The notes beneath the pieces were generated by a model, which saw nothing but the letters and a program-made list of their open reading frames with translations, did not search any database and was not told the DNA's origin. This document shows, in pieces, positions 9,117-16,571 of a stretch of DNA of 64,000 nucleotides. Origin of the DNA: an uncultured Clostridia bacterium (GTDB lineage Bacteria > Bacillota > Clostridia > TANB77 > CAG-508); assembly GCA_934154445.1 (NCBI GenBank), contig CAKPGC010000006.1:1-64000 (forward strand), read 5' to 3'. Position numbers and translations under genes: made by a program. Numbering within the stretch: position 1 is the first letter of the stretch; the number at the start of each line of letters is the position of its first letter.

Positions 9117-9656
9117 ATGGAATTAAAAGGTTCAAAAACAGAAAAAAATCTAATGGAAGCTTTTGCAGGAGAATCACAAGCAAGAAATAAATACACATAT
9201 TTTGCAAGTAAAGCAAAAAAAGAAGGATATGAGCAAATAGCAGCAATATTTCAAGAAACAGCTGATAATGAAAAAGAACATGCGAAAATGTGGTTTAAGT
9301 TATTACAAGGTGGAGATATAAAAACAACAGCAGAAAATTTAAAAGCAGCAGCAGAAGGAGAAAATTACGAATGGACTGATATGTATGATAGAATGGCACA
9401 AGAAGCCAAAGAAGAAGGCTTTGACCATATTGCATATTTATTCTCAGCAGTTGGAAAAATAGAAAAAGAACATGAACAAAGATATTTAAAATTATTAGAA
9501 AATGTAGAAAATGGATTAGTATTTAGTAAAGACGGTGACAGAATTTGGAAATGTAGAAACTGTGGACACATAGTAATAGGAAAAAATGCACCAGAAATTT
9601 GCCCAGTATGTGCACATCCAAAAGCATATTTTGAAATAAAAGCTGAAAATTATTAA
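9117..9656 (+). CDS. Rubrerythrin
   Basis: 179 aa, the usual length. An N-terminal ferritin-like four-helix bundle carries the diiron glutamates (AFAGESQARNKY, then NEKEHAKMW, and later EKEHEQRY). A C-terminal rubredoxin-like domain has CRNC and CPVC (near residues 146-149 and 162-165) for one iron. It reduces hydrogen peroxide to water in anaerobes, taking electrons from NAD(P)H-linked rubredoxin or reductase systems. It has its own strong promoter and terminator. The start is fixed by AGGAGG seven bases before the ATG. Confidence 0.95.
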   Translation: MELKGSKTEKNLMEAFAGESQARNKYTYFASKAKKEGYEQIAAIFQETADNEKEHAKMWFKLLQGGDIKTTAENLKAAAEGENYEWTDMYDRMAQEAKEEGFDHIAYLFSAVGKIEKEHEQRYLKLLENVENGLVFSKDGDRIWKCRNCGHIVIGKNAPEICPVCAHPKAYFEIKAENY

Positions 9657-9683
9657 TATGTTTTAAAATCAACACAATTTTAA

Positions 9684-9717
9684 GAAAAGAAATGGATTTT
9701 AAGTCCATTTCTTTTTC
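9684..9717 (+). terminator. Terminator after rubrerythrin
   Basis: GAAAAGAAATGGA pairs with TCCATTTCTTTTTC around a short loop, ending in T-rich sequence. Confidence 0.75.
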
Positions 9718-9729
9718 TTCTAAATTTAT

Positions 9730-9758
9730 TTGAAAAAGAAATAATAATATGTTATAAT
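9730..9758 (+). promoter_or_regulatory. Promoter of the rsmE-yicC-rpoZ-gmk run
   Basis: TTGAAA, 17-base spacer, TATAAT at 9753-9758 preceded by TGT (extended -10). No terminator is visible between rsmE and gmk, so it may drive six genes. Confidence 0.7.
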
Positions 9759-9782
9759 TCTAAATATATGCGGAGGGAAAAT

Positions 9783-10550
9783 ATGCCAAAATTTTTTATA
9801 GAACAAAAACAAATAAAACAAGATAAAATAACAATATATGGGCAAGATGTAAATCACATAAAAAAAGTTTTAAGAGCAAAAAAAGGTGAAGAATTAGAAG
9901 TATGCAATAAAACAACAGGAGAAAATTATTTATGTGAGATACTAGAAATAGAAAACGAAAAAATAGAATGTAACATAAAACAAAAATTAAACATTCAAAC
10001 AGAATCAAATATAGAAGTTACAATATTTCAAGGATTACCAAAAGCTGACAAAATGGAATATATAATACAAAAATCAGTTGAACTTGGGGTATATGATATA
10101 ACTCCAGTAGAAATGAAAAGATGTGTTGTGAAATTAAATGAAAAAGACAAGGCAAAGAAAACAGAAAGGTGGCAAAAAATATCCGAAGTAGCCGCAAAGC
10201 AATGTGGAAGAGATATAGTTCCACAAATAAATAATACAATAAATATCAAAAATCTATGTAATTTAATAGAAAAATATGATATAGTATTAGTAGCTTATGA
10301 AAATGAAACTGAAAACACATTAAAAAATGAATTAGAAAAAGTAAAAGAAAAATATTCGTTTAAAGAAAAAGACGATAAAATAAAAATAGGAGTTGTTATT
10401 GGACCAGAGGGAGGACTAGAAAATCAAGATGTTGATCTTTTGAAAGAAAACGGAGCCCAAATAATAACGTTAGGAAAAAGAATATTGAGAACAGAAACAG
10501 TAGCACTAAATGTTTTAAGTATAATCATGTATGAACTGGAAAATTTATAA
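9783..10550 (+). CDS. rsmE: 16S rRNA m3U1498 methyltransferase RsmE
   Basis: 255 aa. A SPOUT-class methyltransferase that methylates N3 of U1498 in the 30S decoding centre. Visible: an N-terminal PUA-like RNA-binding region (DVNHIKKVLRAKKGEE), then the knot region with the SAM-binding signature GPEGG near residue 206 and LGKRILRTETVAL near 230. An in-frame ATG at 9768 precedes the ribosome site; 9783 is chosen because GGAGG lies before it. It heads the run leading to yicC, rpoZ and gmk. Confidence 0.93.
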   Translation: MPKFFIEQKQIKQDKITIYGQDVNHIKKVLRAKKGEELEVCNKTTGENYLCEILEIENEKIECNIKQKLNIQTESNIEVTIFQGLPKADKMEYIIQKSVELGVYDITPVEMKRCVVKLNEKDKAKKTERWQKISEVAAKQCGRDIVPQINNTINIKNLCNLIEKYDIVLVAYENETENTLKNELEKVKEKYSFKEKDDKIKIGVVIGPEGGLENQDVDLLKENGAQIITLGKRILRTETVALNVLSIIMYELENL

Positions 10551-10574
10551 TAAACAAAAGAAAGGATTCCATTA

Positions 10575-11237
10575 ATGAAAGAAGTAAAAGAAAAATATTT
10601 AAAAGAAATATATTTAAACATATTAAAAGCAATAATTATAGTACTATATTTTTTTATACTAAACCAAGCCTATGAAAACATAAGCAATGAACATCTAGAA
10701 TTAGGAATAGAAATATTAACAATGATATTTTTATTTATATCAATTTTTATTTTTGAAAAAGCATATAAAAAAGATGATGGAAACCTTGCCATACAAGGAA
10801 TAGAAATTTTAGTATTATCAACATACACATTAACAAGTAGGCATATAACTAACAAGTTTAATTTTGAATTTAAAAGTTATTCACTTGTAGCATCTTATAT
10901 ATTTGCTATTTATTTTATATTAAAATGTATAATTATATATACAAAAGGAAGAAAAGAAGAAGCGGAGAGCCTTAGTGATATAAGAGAAATTGTTAAAAAG
11001 GATGAACCAATAATAAAAGAAGCAACCAAAAAAAGTTCAAATAAAAAAGTCGAAGAAGCAAATAAAAAACAAGAGGAACAAGAAAATAAGGAATCAAAAA
11101 GCAAAAAACAAAGCGGAACCAAAAAAAATAATTCAAAGACAAAAAAGCAAAGTGAACAAAAAACTGATACGAAAAGTAGAAAACGAGAGAATGTAAAAAC
11201 ACAAAGTAGTAAAAAAGAGGTAAAAAAGAATGATTAG
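10575..11237 (+). CDS. Membrane protein with lysine-rich tail
   Basis: 220 aa, function unknown. The first ~130 residues hold four hydrophobic segments (roughly 17-33, 44-60, 73-90, 100-120). The last ~80 residues are a low-complexity lysine/glutamate/serine tail (KKSSNKKVEEANKKQ), probably cytoplasmic and possibly binding nucleic acid or anionic lipid by charge. Its stop overlaps the yicC start by 8 bases, so the two are translationally coupled. Confidence 0.8.
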   Translation: MKEVKEKYLKEIYLNILKAIIIVLYFFILNQAYENISNEHLELGIEILTMIFLFISIFIFEKAYKKDDGNLAIQGIEILVLSTYTLTSRHITNKFNFEFKSYSLVASYIFAIYFILKCIIIYTKGRKEEAESLSDIREIVKKDEPIIKEATKKSSNKKVEEANKKQEEQENKESKSKKQSGTKKNNSKTKKQSEQKTDTKSRKRENVKTQSSKKEVKKND

Positions 11238-12108
11238 AAGTATGACAGGATATGGCAAAGAAACATTATGCATAGAAGAAAGAGAATACCAAGTAGAAAT
11301 AAAAAGTGTAAATCACAGATATTTAGATATTAATATAAAAATACCAAGAACTTTGAGTTACTTAGAAGAAGAAATAAAAAAAGAAATCGCTAAAAAAATA
11401 AAAAGAGGAAAAATCGACGTATATATAGCTTATGAAAATAATAGTCAAGAGGGAAAAAATATAAAAATAAATAAAGAACTTGCAAAAATATATATAGAAC
11501 AATTAAAAGAATTAGCACAAGAGGAAAAAATCTCAAGCAATATTGAAGCAATAGATATAGCTAAGTTTCCTGATATATTAACAATAAAAACGGATGAAGA
11601 AGATGAAAAAATAAGAGATGAAATTATACAAACAACCATAAATGCAACAGAAAAAATAGTAGAAATGAAAAGCGTAGAAGGAGAAAAAATATTACAAGAC
11701 TTATTGAGAAGAATAGAAAAAATAGAAAATGAAATAGAAAAAATATCTAAAAAATCTACTGGACTTATTGAGGAATATGTAGTAAAATTAGAAAAACGAA
11801 TAAAAGAAATATTAAAAACAGAAGAAATAGACAAAACAAGACTAGCCCAAGAAGTTGTAATATATGCAGATAAATGTTCAATCGAAGAAGAAGTCACAAG
11901 ACTAAAAAGTCATATATATCAATTTAAAAATTTAATAAATGACAACAATGAAACAAAAGGAAAAAAATTAGACTTTATAATACAAGAAATGAACAGAGAA
12001 ACAAATACAATAGGATCCAAAGCAAATAGCCTAGAAATAACAAATGGCGTTATAGAAATAAAAACAGAATTAGAAGACATAAGAGAACAAATACAAAATA
12101 TAGAATAA
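11230..12108 (+). CDS. yicC: YicC family endoribonuclease
   Basis: 292 aa, normal length. The N terminus MIRSMTGYGKE is the family signature, and the C-terminal DUF1732 half contains LAQEVVIYADKCSIEEEVTRLKSH and GKKLDFIIQEMNRETNTIGSK, both highly typical. YicC proteins are endoribonucleases involved in RNA turnover. Its place before remA, rpoZ and gmk is the standard Firmicutes order. The start overlaps the preceding gene. Confidence 0.93.
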   Translation: MIRSMTGYGKETLCIEEREYQVEIKSVNHRYLDINIKIPRTLSYLEEEIKKEIAKKIKRGKIDVYIAYENNSQEGKNIKINKELAKIYIEQLKELAQEEKISSNIEAIDIAKFPDILTIKTDEEDEKIRDEIIQTTINATEKIVEMKSVEGEKILQDLLRRIEKIENEIEKISKKSTGLIEEYVVKLEKRIKEILKTEEIDKTRLAQEVVIYADKCSIEEEVTRLKSHIYQFKNLINDNNETKGKKLDFIIQEMNRETNTIGSKANSLEITNGVIEIKTELEDIREQIQNIE

Positions 12109-12123
12109 AGGAGATGGAAGATT

Positions 12124-12396
12124 ATGCAATTAGTAAACATAGGATTTGGAAATATAGTTTCAGCAGAAAGAATAGTGGCAATAGTAAGCCCAGAATCAGC
12201 ACCAATAAAAAGAATGGTACAAGAAGCAAAAGACAATAAAACAGCAGTTGACGCAACATGTGGTAGAAGAACAAGAGCTGTTATAATAACAGATTCAGGA
12301 CACATTATATTATCAGCAGTACAACCTGAAACAGTTGCTGGAAGATTAGATAAAGACATCACAAGTGCATCAGCACAACTACAAGATGAAGAATAA
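12124..12396 (+). CDS. remA: RemA/DUF370 extracellular matrix regulator
   Basis: 90 aa. The whole protein matches RemA ([27 protein letters not shown], then [18 protein letters not shown]). In Bacillus RemA forms rings that bind DNA and activates biofilm matrix and osmoprotection genes. A good AAAGGAG ribosome site precedes it. It lies about 4 kb before the polysaccharide locus; a regulatory link is only inference. Confidence 0.92.
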   Translation: MQLVNIGFGNIVSAERIVAIVSPESAPIKRMVQEAKDNKTAVDATCGRRTRAVIITDSGHIILSAVQPETVAGRLDKDITSASAQLQDEE

Positions 12397-12415
12397 AAAT
12401 ATGGAGGGAAAGAAA

Positions 12416-12643
12416 ATGATAGTAAAACCAACAGTTACAGAATTATTAAAAAAAGCAAAAAACAGATATGAACTTATAATAGCAACATCAAAAAGAGCTA
12501 GACAAATTTCAATGGGAGATGAACCTTTAACAAAAGTTAAAGAAGAATCACCAGTTACTTTAGCTGCCAATGAAATTGCAGAAGGTAAAGTTACAATTAT
12601 AAGAGATGAAGATTCTGACGAAAACAAAGAAGACGAAGAATAA
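12416..12643 (+). CDS. rpoZ: RNA polymerase omega subunit
   Basis: 75 aa. Shows the omega core: an N-terminal helix (KPTVTELLKKAKNRYELIIATSKRARQI) and the conserved NEIAEGKVTI stretch, followed by an acidic tail. It helps assemble and stabilise RNA polymerase. Although the frame is open further upstream, GGAGGGAAAG lies just before the ATG at 12416, which fixes the start. It sits between remA and gmk, as in many Firmicutes. Confidence 0.92.
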   Translation: MIVKPTVTELLKKAKNRYELIIATSKRARQISMGDEPLTKVKEESPVTLAANEIAEGKVTIIRDEDSDENKEDEE

Positions 12644-12662
12644 AAATTAAGGAGAGTAAATA

Positions 12663-13238
12663 ATGTTAGTAATATTATCTGGCGTTTCAGGAGCAGGAAA
12701 AGACACAATAAAAAAAGAATTAATAAAAAGGATGGAAAATGTTATATCTCTTCCATCTTTTACTTCTAGAGGTCCAAGACCAGGAGAAGAAGAAGGCATA
12801 CAATACCATTTTATAACAAAAGAAGAATTTAAAGAAAAAATAAACAATGGAGAATTTTATGAGTATGATTTACACCATGAAAATTATTATGGAACATCAA
12901 AAAAACTAATGAATGAAAAAATTCAAAGTGGAAAAATAATAGTAAAAGATATAGAAGTAAATGGAACAGAAAATCTAATAAAAACATTAAGAAATGAAAC
13001 AAAATTAGTAACAATATTTTTAAAAGTAGATAAAGAAGAATTAAAAAACAGACTTATAAATAGGGGAGATAATTTATCAGAATCAGAAATGCAATTAAGA
13101 TTAGATAGATTAGAATATGAAGAATCAAAAATAAAATTATATGATTATGTTATAAAAAATGACGACTTAGAAAAAACTGTTCAAATAATTATGACAATAA
13201 TTAAAAATGAAGAGAGAATTGAAAATTCTGAAAACTAA
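12663..13238 (+). CDS. gmk: Guanylate kinase
   Basis: 191 aa. Phosphorylates GMP to GDP with ATP. The P-loop is GVSGAGKDT (residues ~7-15), slightly different from the common GPSGVGKST; the GMP-binding SFTSRGPRPGE motif and the YYGTSK stretch follow. AAGGAG precedes the start by 8 bases. It ends the rsmE-gmk run, and a new promoter lies just after it. Confidence 0.94.
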   Translation: MLVILSGVSGAGKDTIKKELIKRMENVISLPSFTSRGPRPGEEEGIQYHFITKEEFKEKINNGEFYEYDLHHENYYGTSKKLMNEKIQSGKIIVKDIEVNGTENLIKTLRNETKLVTIFLKVDKEELKNRLINRGDNLSESEMQLRLDRLEYEESKIKLYDYVIKNDDLEKTVQIIMTIIKNEERIENSEN

Positions 13239-13264
13239 TAAAAAAGATATATAATATGAAAAAT

Positions 13265-13293
13265 TTGCAAAAAAATATCTTATGTGTTATACT
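13265..13293 (+). promoter_or_regulatory. Promoter of the 110-aa membrane protein gene
   Basis: TTGCAA, 17-base spacer, TATACT preceded by TGT. Because it starts RNA downstream of an earlier in-frame ATG (13256), it supports the start at 13331. Confidence 0.6.
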
Positions 13294-13330
13294 TAATAAG
13301 TACAATCGAAAAAACCAGAAGGTGGTAAAA

Positions 13331-13663
13331 ATGGAATTATTAGTTATAATATATATATTAGTTTTTATAGTAATTGCTTTGGTATTATATGCAATAATGC
13401 AAATGAAATTATTAGGAATAAAAGTAAAAGACTTTTGGGATTTTATAGAAGCAAACCAAATGCTAGATAAATTATATTATTTTGCAAAACAATATCAAAA
13501 TATGTCTCCACAAGAACAAGTAATATACTTATCAGAAGCTGAAAAAATATTCACTGCTTTTGATAAGATGCCAGCAGAATTGTGGGAAGACGAATATGAT
13601 AAATATAAACAAGTTTTAAAAAAATACAAAGATATAAAAATGTTTAGATGGGCACAAGAATAA
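13331..13663 (+). CDS. Small N-terminally anchored membrane protein
   Basis: 110 aa, function unknown. One hydrophobic segment (residues ~2-23, LLVIIYILVFIVIALVLYAI) is followed by a soluble helical domain with aromatic residues (FWDFIEANQMLDKLYYFAKQYQNM) and WEDEYDKYKQVLKKYKD. The start is fixed by AGAAGGTGG and the promoter position. It is followed by a long hairpin with a T run. Confidence 0.75.
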   Translation: MELLVIIYILVFIVIALVLYAIMQMKLLGIKVKDFWDFIEANQMLDKLYYFAKQYQNMSPQEQVIYLSEAEKIFTAFDKMPAELWEDEYDKYKQVLKKYKDIKMFRWAQE

Positions 13664-13697
13664 AAACTTTTTAAAAAAATATATAAGCTATTTACAA

Positions 13698-13760
13698 AAG
13701 CTACTAAATGTGTTATATATAGTATATTCTATTAAGCACAGTTAGTAGCTTAATTTTTTT
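13698..13760 (+). terminator. Long hairpin terminator
   Basis: AAGCTACTAA pairs with TTAGTAGCTT, and the inner TGTGTTA with TAAGCACA, giving a long imperfect stem followed after AA by eight T. It ends the unit of the 110-aa gene. Confidence 0.75.
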
Positions 13761-13920
13761 TAAATCAATAAATTTTAAATTCAAAAAAATTTAATCTAAA
13801 AAAATTTAATCTAAAAAAATTCCAGAAAACAAAAAATATAAAAAGGAGGTTGTAGTTTGTAATATAATAGCTACTTTTTAACTTATTAGAAAATATTTAT
13901 TTTAAAATTATAGTAAAGTA

Positions 13921-13949
13921 TTGAAATATTTTAATATGATTGATATAAT
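13921..13949 (+). promoter_or_regulatory. Promoter of the coiled-coil gene
   Basis: TTGAAA, 17-base spacer, perfect TATAAT at 13944-13949 preceded by TGA. Confidence 0.7.
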
Positions 13950-14010
13950 GAAGGAGGAATGTAAAAGTAAAATATAGAAATAAAATAAATTTTTGAAAGG
14001 AGCTAGGCAA

Positions 14011-14475
14011 ATGAGTGAAAATTTTGAAAAAATAATGTTGCAAGAATTTAAAAAAGTTAACGACAAATTAGATAATATAGAACAAGATGTTACAATATTA
14101 AAAGAAGATGTATCAGAGCTAAAACAAGAAGTTGCCGAATTAAAAGAAGACGTATCAGGTCTAAAACAAGATGTTGCAGTATTAAAAGAAGACGTATCAG
14201 GTCTAAAACAAGATGTTGCGGTATTAAAACAAGATGTATCAGGTCTAAAGCAAGATGTATCAGAATTAAAAGATAGAATGGATAGATTAGAATATAAGAT
14301 GGATATTTCGAATACAAACATATCAAGTATATTAGAAAGACAAAACAACCTATCAAATGAAATAAAAATAGGGCATAAAGAATTATTAAATAAATTTGAA
14401 AAATATGAAGAAACAAATGAATTAGAACACAGTCGATTAAATTATGAAATATGCAAATTAAAAGCACGAGCATAA
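14011..14475 (+). CDS. Heptad-repeat coiled-coil protein
   Basis: 154 aa. Residues ~30-88 are eight consecutive seven-residue units of the form LKxDVSx or LKQDVAx, a textbook parallel coiled coil, framed by less regular helices (NFEKIMLQEFKKVNDKLDNI; RMDRLEYKMDISNTNISSILERQNNLSNEI). No membrane segment or catalytic motif is present, so it is probably a structural or tethering protein. The DNA of the repeats is itself nearly identical. A TTG at 13993 is in frame, but AAAGGAGCTAGG lies between it and the ATG at 14011, which is preferred. It is monocistronic. Confidence 0.85.
   Translation: MSENFEKIMLQEFKKVNDKLDNIEQDVTILKEDVSELKQEVAELKEDVSGLKQDVAVLKEDVSGLKQDVAVLKQDVSGLKQDVSELKDRMDRLEYKMDISNTNISSILERQNNLSNEIKIGHKELLNKFEKYEETNELEHSRLNYEICKLKARA
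14098..14265 (+). repeat. Tandem 21-base (42-base) coding repeat
   Basis: Eight in-frame 21-base units encoding seven-residue heptads; pairs of units form a nearly identical 42-base super-repeat (for example 14137-14178 and 14179-14220). Such repeats can gain or lose units by slippage without breaking the frame. Confidence 0.8.
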
Positions 14476-14480
14476 ATATA

Positions 14481-14518
14481 AAATACACCTAAAATGAAAA
14501 AATTATAGGTGTATTTTT
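14481..14518 (+). terminator. Terminator after the coiled-coil gene
   Basis: AAATACACCTA (14481-14491) pairs with TAGGTGTATTT (14506-14516), followed by a T run. Confidence 0.8.
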
Positions 14519-14555
14519 TATAGAAAACCAAATTTATGCAATATACAAAAATTCC

Positions 14556-14584
14556 TTGAAAATGAAAAATATATATGCTATAAT
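14556..14584 (+). promoter_or_regulatory. Promoter of the LCP-VanZ unit
   Basis: TTGAAA, 17-base spacer, TATAAT at 14579-14584 preceded by TGC. Confidence 0.7.
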
Positions 14585-14618
14585 TTTACAAGAAAAAACA
14601 AAATAGGAGATGAATAAA

Positions 14619-15653
14619 ATGACAGAAGAAAAGAAAAAAGGATTAAGTATATTTTTAAGAATAGTTATAGCACTAATATTAATATTGGTAATAATATTTG
14701 GTTTTATATTTTTTTATGTAAAAGGAAAATTAGATAAAATACAAACAATAGATTTACCAAAAGATGAAGATCTAGGAATTACAGAAACAGTATCTCAAAA
14801 TTTAACAGGATATAGAAATATTGCAATATTTGGAGTGGATAGTAGATCAGATGACTATGGAGTTGGAAATAGAAGTGATTGTATAATAATAGCAAGTATA
14901 AACAATGATACAGGAGCAATCAAACTAATATCAGTATACAGAGATACTTATGTAAAAATTGATGGACATGGACTTGACAAAATAACACATGCATACTCTT
15001 ATGGTGAAGCACCACTTGCAATAAAAACACTTAATACAAATTTGGATTTAAACATAAACGAATTCGTAACAGTCAACTTCGATTCTGTAGCAGAAGCAGT
15101 TGACCAATTAGGAGGAGTACAATTAACAATTACATCTGATGAAATAAAATATATAAATGGATACATAGACGAAACATCAAAAGTAACAGGAAAAACTTCA
15201 AAACATATAACAGAACCTGGAACATATAATGTAGACGGAGTACAAGCTGTTTCATATTCTAGAATTAGATACACAGATGGTGGGGATTATAAAAGAACTG
15301 AAAGAATGAGAACTGTAATAGAAGCAATGTTTACTAAATTAAAAACAAAAAATATAGCTGAAATAAATTCATTTGCAGATAAAGTGCTACCTCATGTATA
15401 CACAAATATATCAGCAACAGATATTCTTTCAATGGTACCAAGTATGACAAAATATAAAGTTACAGAGAGCATTGGATGGCCATATAACACAAAAGGAAAA
15501 ACAATGGACAGATGGTACGGAATTCCAATTACACTTGAATCAAATGTAAAACAATTACATCAAGAGGCATTCGGCAAAGAGGATTATGAACCATCAGATA
15601 CTGTAAAAAACATAAGCCAGAGTATTATAAATAAAACAGGATATACAAAATAA
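14619..15653 (+). CDS. LytR-CpsA-Psr (LCP) family ligase
   Basis: 344 aa. A short cytoplasmic N terminus, one membrane helix (~8-33), then an extracellular LCP domain with FGVDSR, GNRSDCIIIASIN, the arginine-bearing SVYRDTYV and the HAYSYG region that binds the polyprenyl-phosphate substrate. LCP enzymes transfer polymers from undecaprenyl carriers to peptidoglycan; the nearby polysaccharide locus is a likely source. ATG at 14610 directly abuts AGGAG, so the start at 14619 is preferred. Confidence 0.92.
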   Translation: MTEEKKKGLSIFLRIVIALILILVIIFGFIFFYVKGKLDKIQTIDLPKDEDLGITETVSQNLTGYRNIAIFGVDSRSDDYGVGNRSDCIIIASINNDTGAIKLISVYRDTYVKIDGHGLDKITHAYSYGEAPLAIKTLNTNLDLNINEFVTVNFDSVAEAVDQLGGVQLTITSDEIKYINGYIDETSKVTGKTSKHITEPGTYNVDGVQAVSYSRIRYTDGGDYKRTERMRTVIEAMFTKLKTKNIAEINSFADKVLPHVYTNISATDILSMVPSMTKYKVTESIGWPYNTKGKTMDRWYGIPITLESNVKQLHQEAFGKEDYEPSDTVKNISQSIINKTGYTK

Positions 15654-15664
15654 AAATGATTTGT

Positions 15665-15703
15665 AAAAGTTACTATAATGTGATGGTTATAGTAACTTTT
15701 AAT
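15665..15703 (+). terminator. Hairpin between LCP and VanZ genes
   Basis: AAAAGTTACTATAA and TTATAGTAACTTTT form a perfect 14-base stem ending in TTTT. It should reduce read-through from the LCP gene into vanZ; no separate strong promoter for vanZ is visible. Confidence 0.7.
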
Positions 15704-15725
15704 ATTTATTTAGGAGAAAATAAAA

Positions 15726-16208
15726 ATGAATTTAAAAATACAGAGAATAATATTTGGAATTCTTACAGTAATAACATTTATAACAATATTTATATTTTCA
15801 AACCAGAATGGAGAAAAATCGGGATCTGTAAGCAGAGATTTTACAAAGAAAGTAATAGATATATTACATATAGACAAGAATTTGAACGAAATTGAAAAAG
15901 AAAATTTAATAGAAAATTCACAATTTATTGTAAGAAAATTAGCACATTTTACAATATATACCATTGCAGGAATAAATTTATACGAATTCATAAATACATA
16001 TAACATAAAAAACAAATACAAAATGATAGGTGCATTATTGGTAGGAATTATTTATGCAACATCTGATGAAATTCATCAGATGTTTTCGGGAGGACGAACA
16101 CCAGCTGTAATGGATGTATTTATAGATTCTTGTGGTGTTCTATTTGGGATAAATATGTTTCTAATAACAAATAAAATTATTAAAAATAAAAAGCAAAAGT
16201 TGTATTAA
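15726..16208 (+). CDS. VanZ family membrane protein
   Basis: 160 aa. Shows the VanZ pattern: an N-terminal helix ending in FSNQNGEKSG, the RKLAHFTIYTIAG helix, and SDEIHQMFSGGRTPAVMDVFIDSCG. Four membrane segments are expected. VanZ proteins are linked to teicoplanin and lipoglycopeptide tolerance, with an unclear mechanism; most chromosomal copies have no known role. AGGAG precedes the start. Confidence 0.9.
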   Translation: MNLKIQRIIFGILTVITFITIFIFSNQNGEKSGSVSRDFTKKVIDILHIDKNLNEIEKENLIENSQFIVRKLAHFTIYTIAGINLYEFINTYNIKNKYKMIGALLVGIIYATSDEIHQMFSGGRTPAVMDVFIDSCGVLFGINMFLITNKIIKNKKQKLY

Positions 16209-16235
16209 TAATTGGTGAAATTTACTTGAAATATA

Positions 16236-16264
16236 TTGACAAAAAAAGACAAGATTTTTATAAT
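16236..16264 (+). promoter_or_regulatory. Distal promoter of the polysaccharide locus
   Basis: Consensus TTGACA at 16236-16241, 17-base spacer, TATAAT at 16259-16264. This is the best match to consensus in the window. Confidence 0.75.
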
Positions 16265-16302
16265 ATAAATGAAATTAATTTTATGAAAATGGGGATATAA
16301 AC

Positions 16303-16353
16303 ATGATAAGACAGCAAAACGTTGCAGGGGTACACACACACACACACAGGTAA
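16303..16353 (+). CDS. Possible 16-codon leader peptide with His-Thr repeat
   Basis: ATG at 16303 with GGGG 8 bases upstream opens MIRQQNVAGVHTHTHR and then TAA. The end of the frame is written by the (AC)n repeat. It lies about 33 bases after the start point expected from the distal promoter. It may be a translated leader peptide or chance; no homologue is known to me. Confidence 0.35.
   Translation: MIRQQNVAGVHTHTHR
16332..16348 (+). repeat. (AC)8 dinucleotide repeat
   Basis: Seventeen bases of alternating A and C in an otherwise C-poor region. Dinucleotide runs of this length are prone to slippage, and it lies in the 5' leader of the polysaccharide locus. Confidence 0.9.
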
Positions 16354-16485
16354 TTCTAAAAAATAATATAAATTCTATAATATATAATAGGATAGGGGTA
16401 TTATGCGTTTTTAAAATGCAAAATAATATTGCTATCTTTTTGGAGTTTATAAATTTGTAAATTTGTCAATTTTTGATGAAAAAAC

Positions 16486-16514
16486 TTGAAAACATATATC
16501 AGTTATTGTATAAT
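16486..16514 (+). promoter_or_regulatory. Proximal promoter of the polysaccharide locus
   Basis: TTGAAA, 17-base spacer, TATAAT at 16509-16514, about 58 bases before the sugar transferase start. Confidence 0.7.
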
Positions 16515-16571
16515 TAAATATGGGAATGAACTTATAATTTAAAATAGGTTTTATAGGGGGATTGAAAAGTT

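Larger units (their letters stand above)
13664..14010. other. Intergenic stretch between two promoter-driven genes
   Basis: Holds the terminator at 13698-13760, two further AT-only direct repeats of AAAAAAATTTAATCT near 13782-13820, an orphan AAAGGAGG at 13842 with no usable start codon after it, and the promoter at 13921-13949. A 9-codon reading frame (ATG at 13948) lies in the promoter itself and is unlikely to be used. Confidence 0.6.
16209..16571. other. Leader region of the polysaccharide locus
   Basis: Contains two promoters (16236-16264 and 16486-16514), a 16-codon mini-ORF with a CA repeat, and an AT-rich middle with only weak inverted repeats (GCAAAATAATATTGC near 16417 followed by CTTTTT). 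The spacing between the two promoters leaves a leader of about 300 bases for transcripts from the first. Confidence 0.6.

Noticed and set aside
13842..13900. AAAGGAGG suggesting a small gene
   Set aside because: The only start-like codons after it are followed at once by stops.
13908..14348. Long open frame antisense to the coiled-coil gene
   Set aside because: It mirrors the 21-base repeat of the plus-strand gene, has no ribosome site, and the plus-strand protein has clear heptads and a promoter.
15656..15895. 79-codon frame before vanZ
   Set aside because: It runs through the terminator hairpin and out of frame through vanZ; no ribosome site.
16332..16348. CRISPR or satellite array at the CA run
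   Set aside because: It is a simple dinucleotide run with no spacers.
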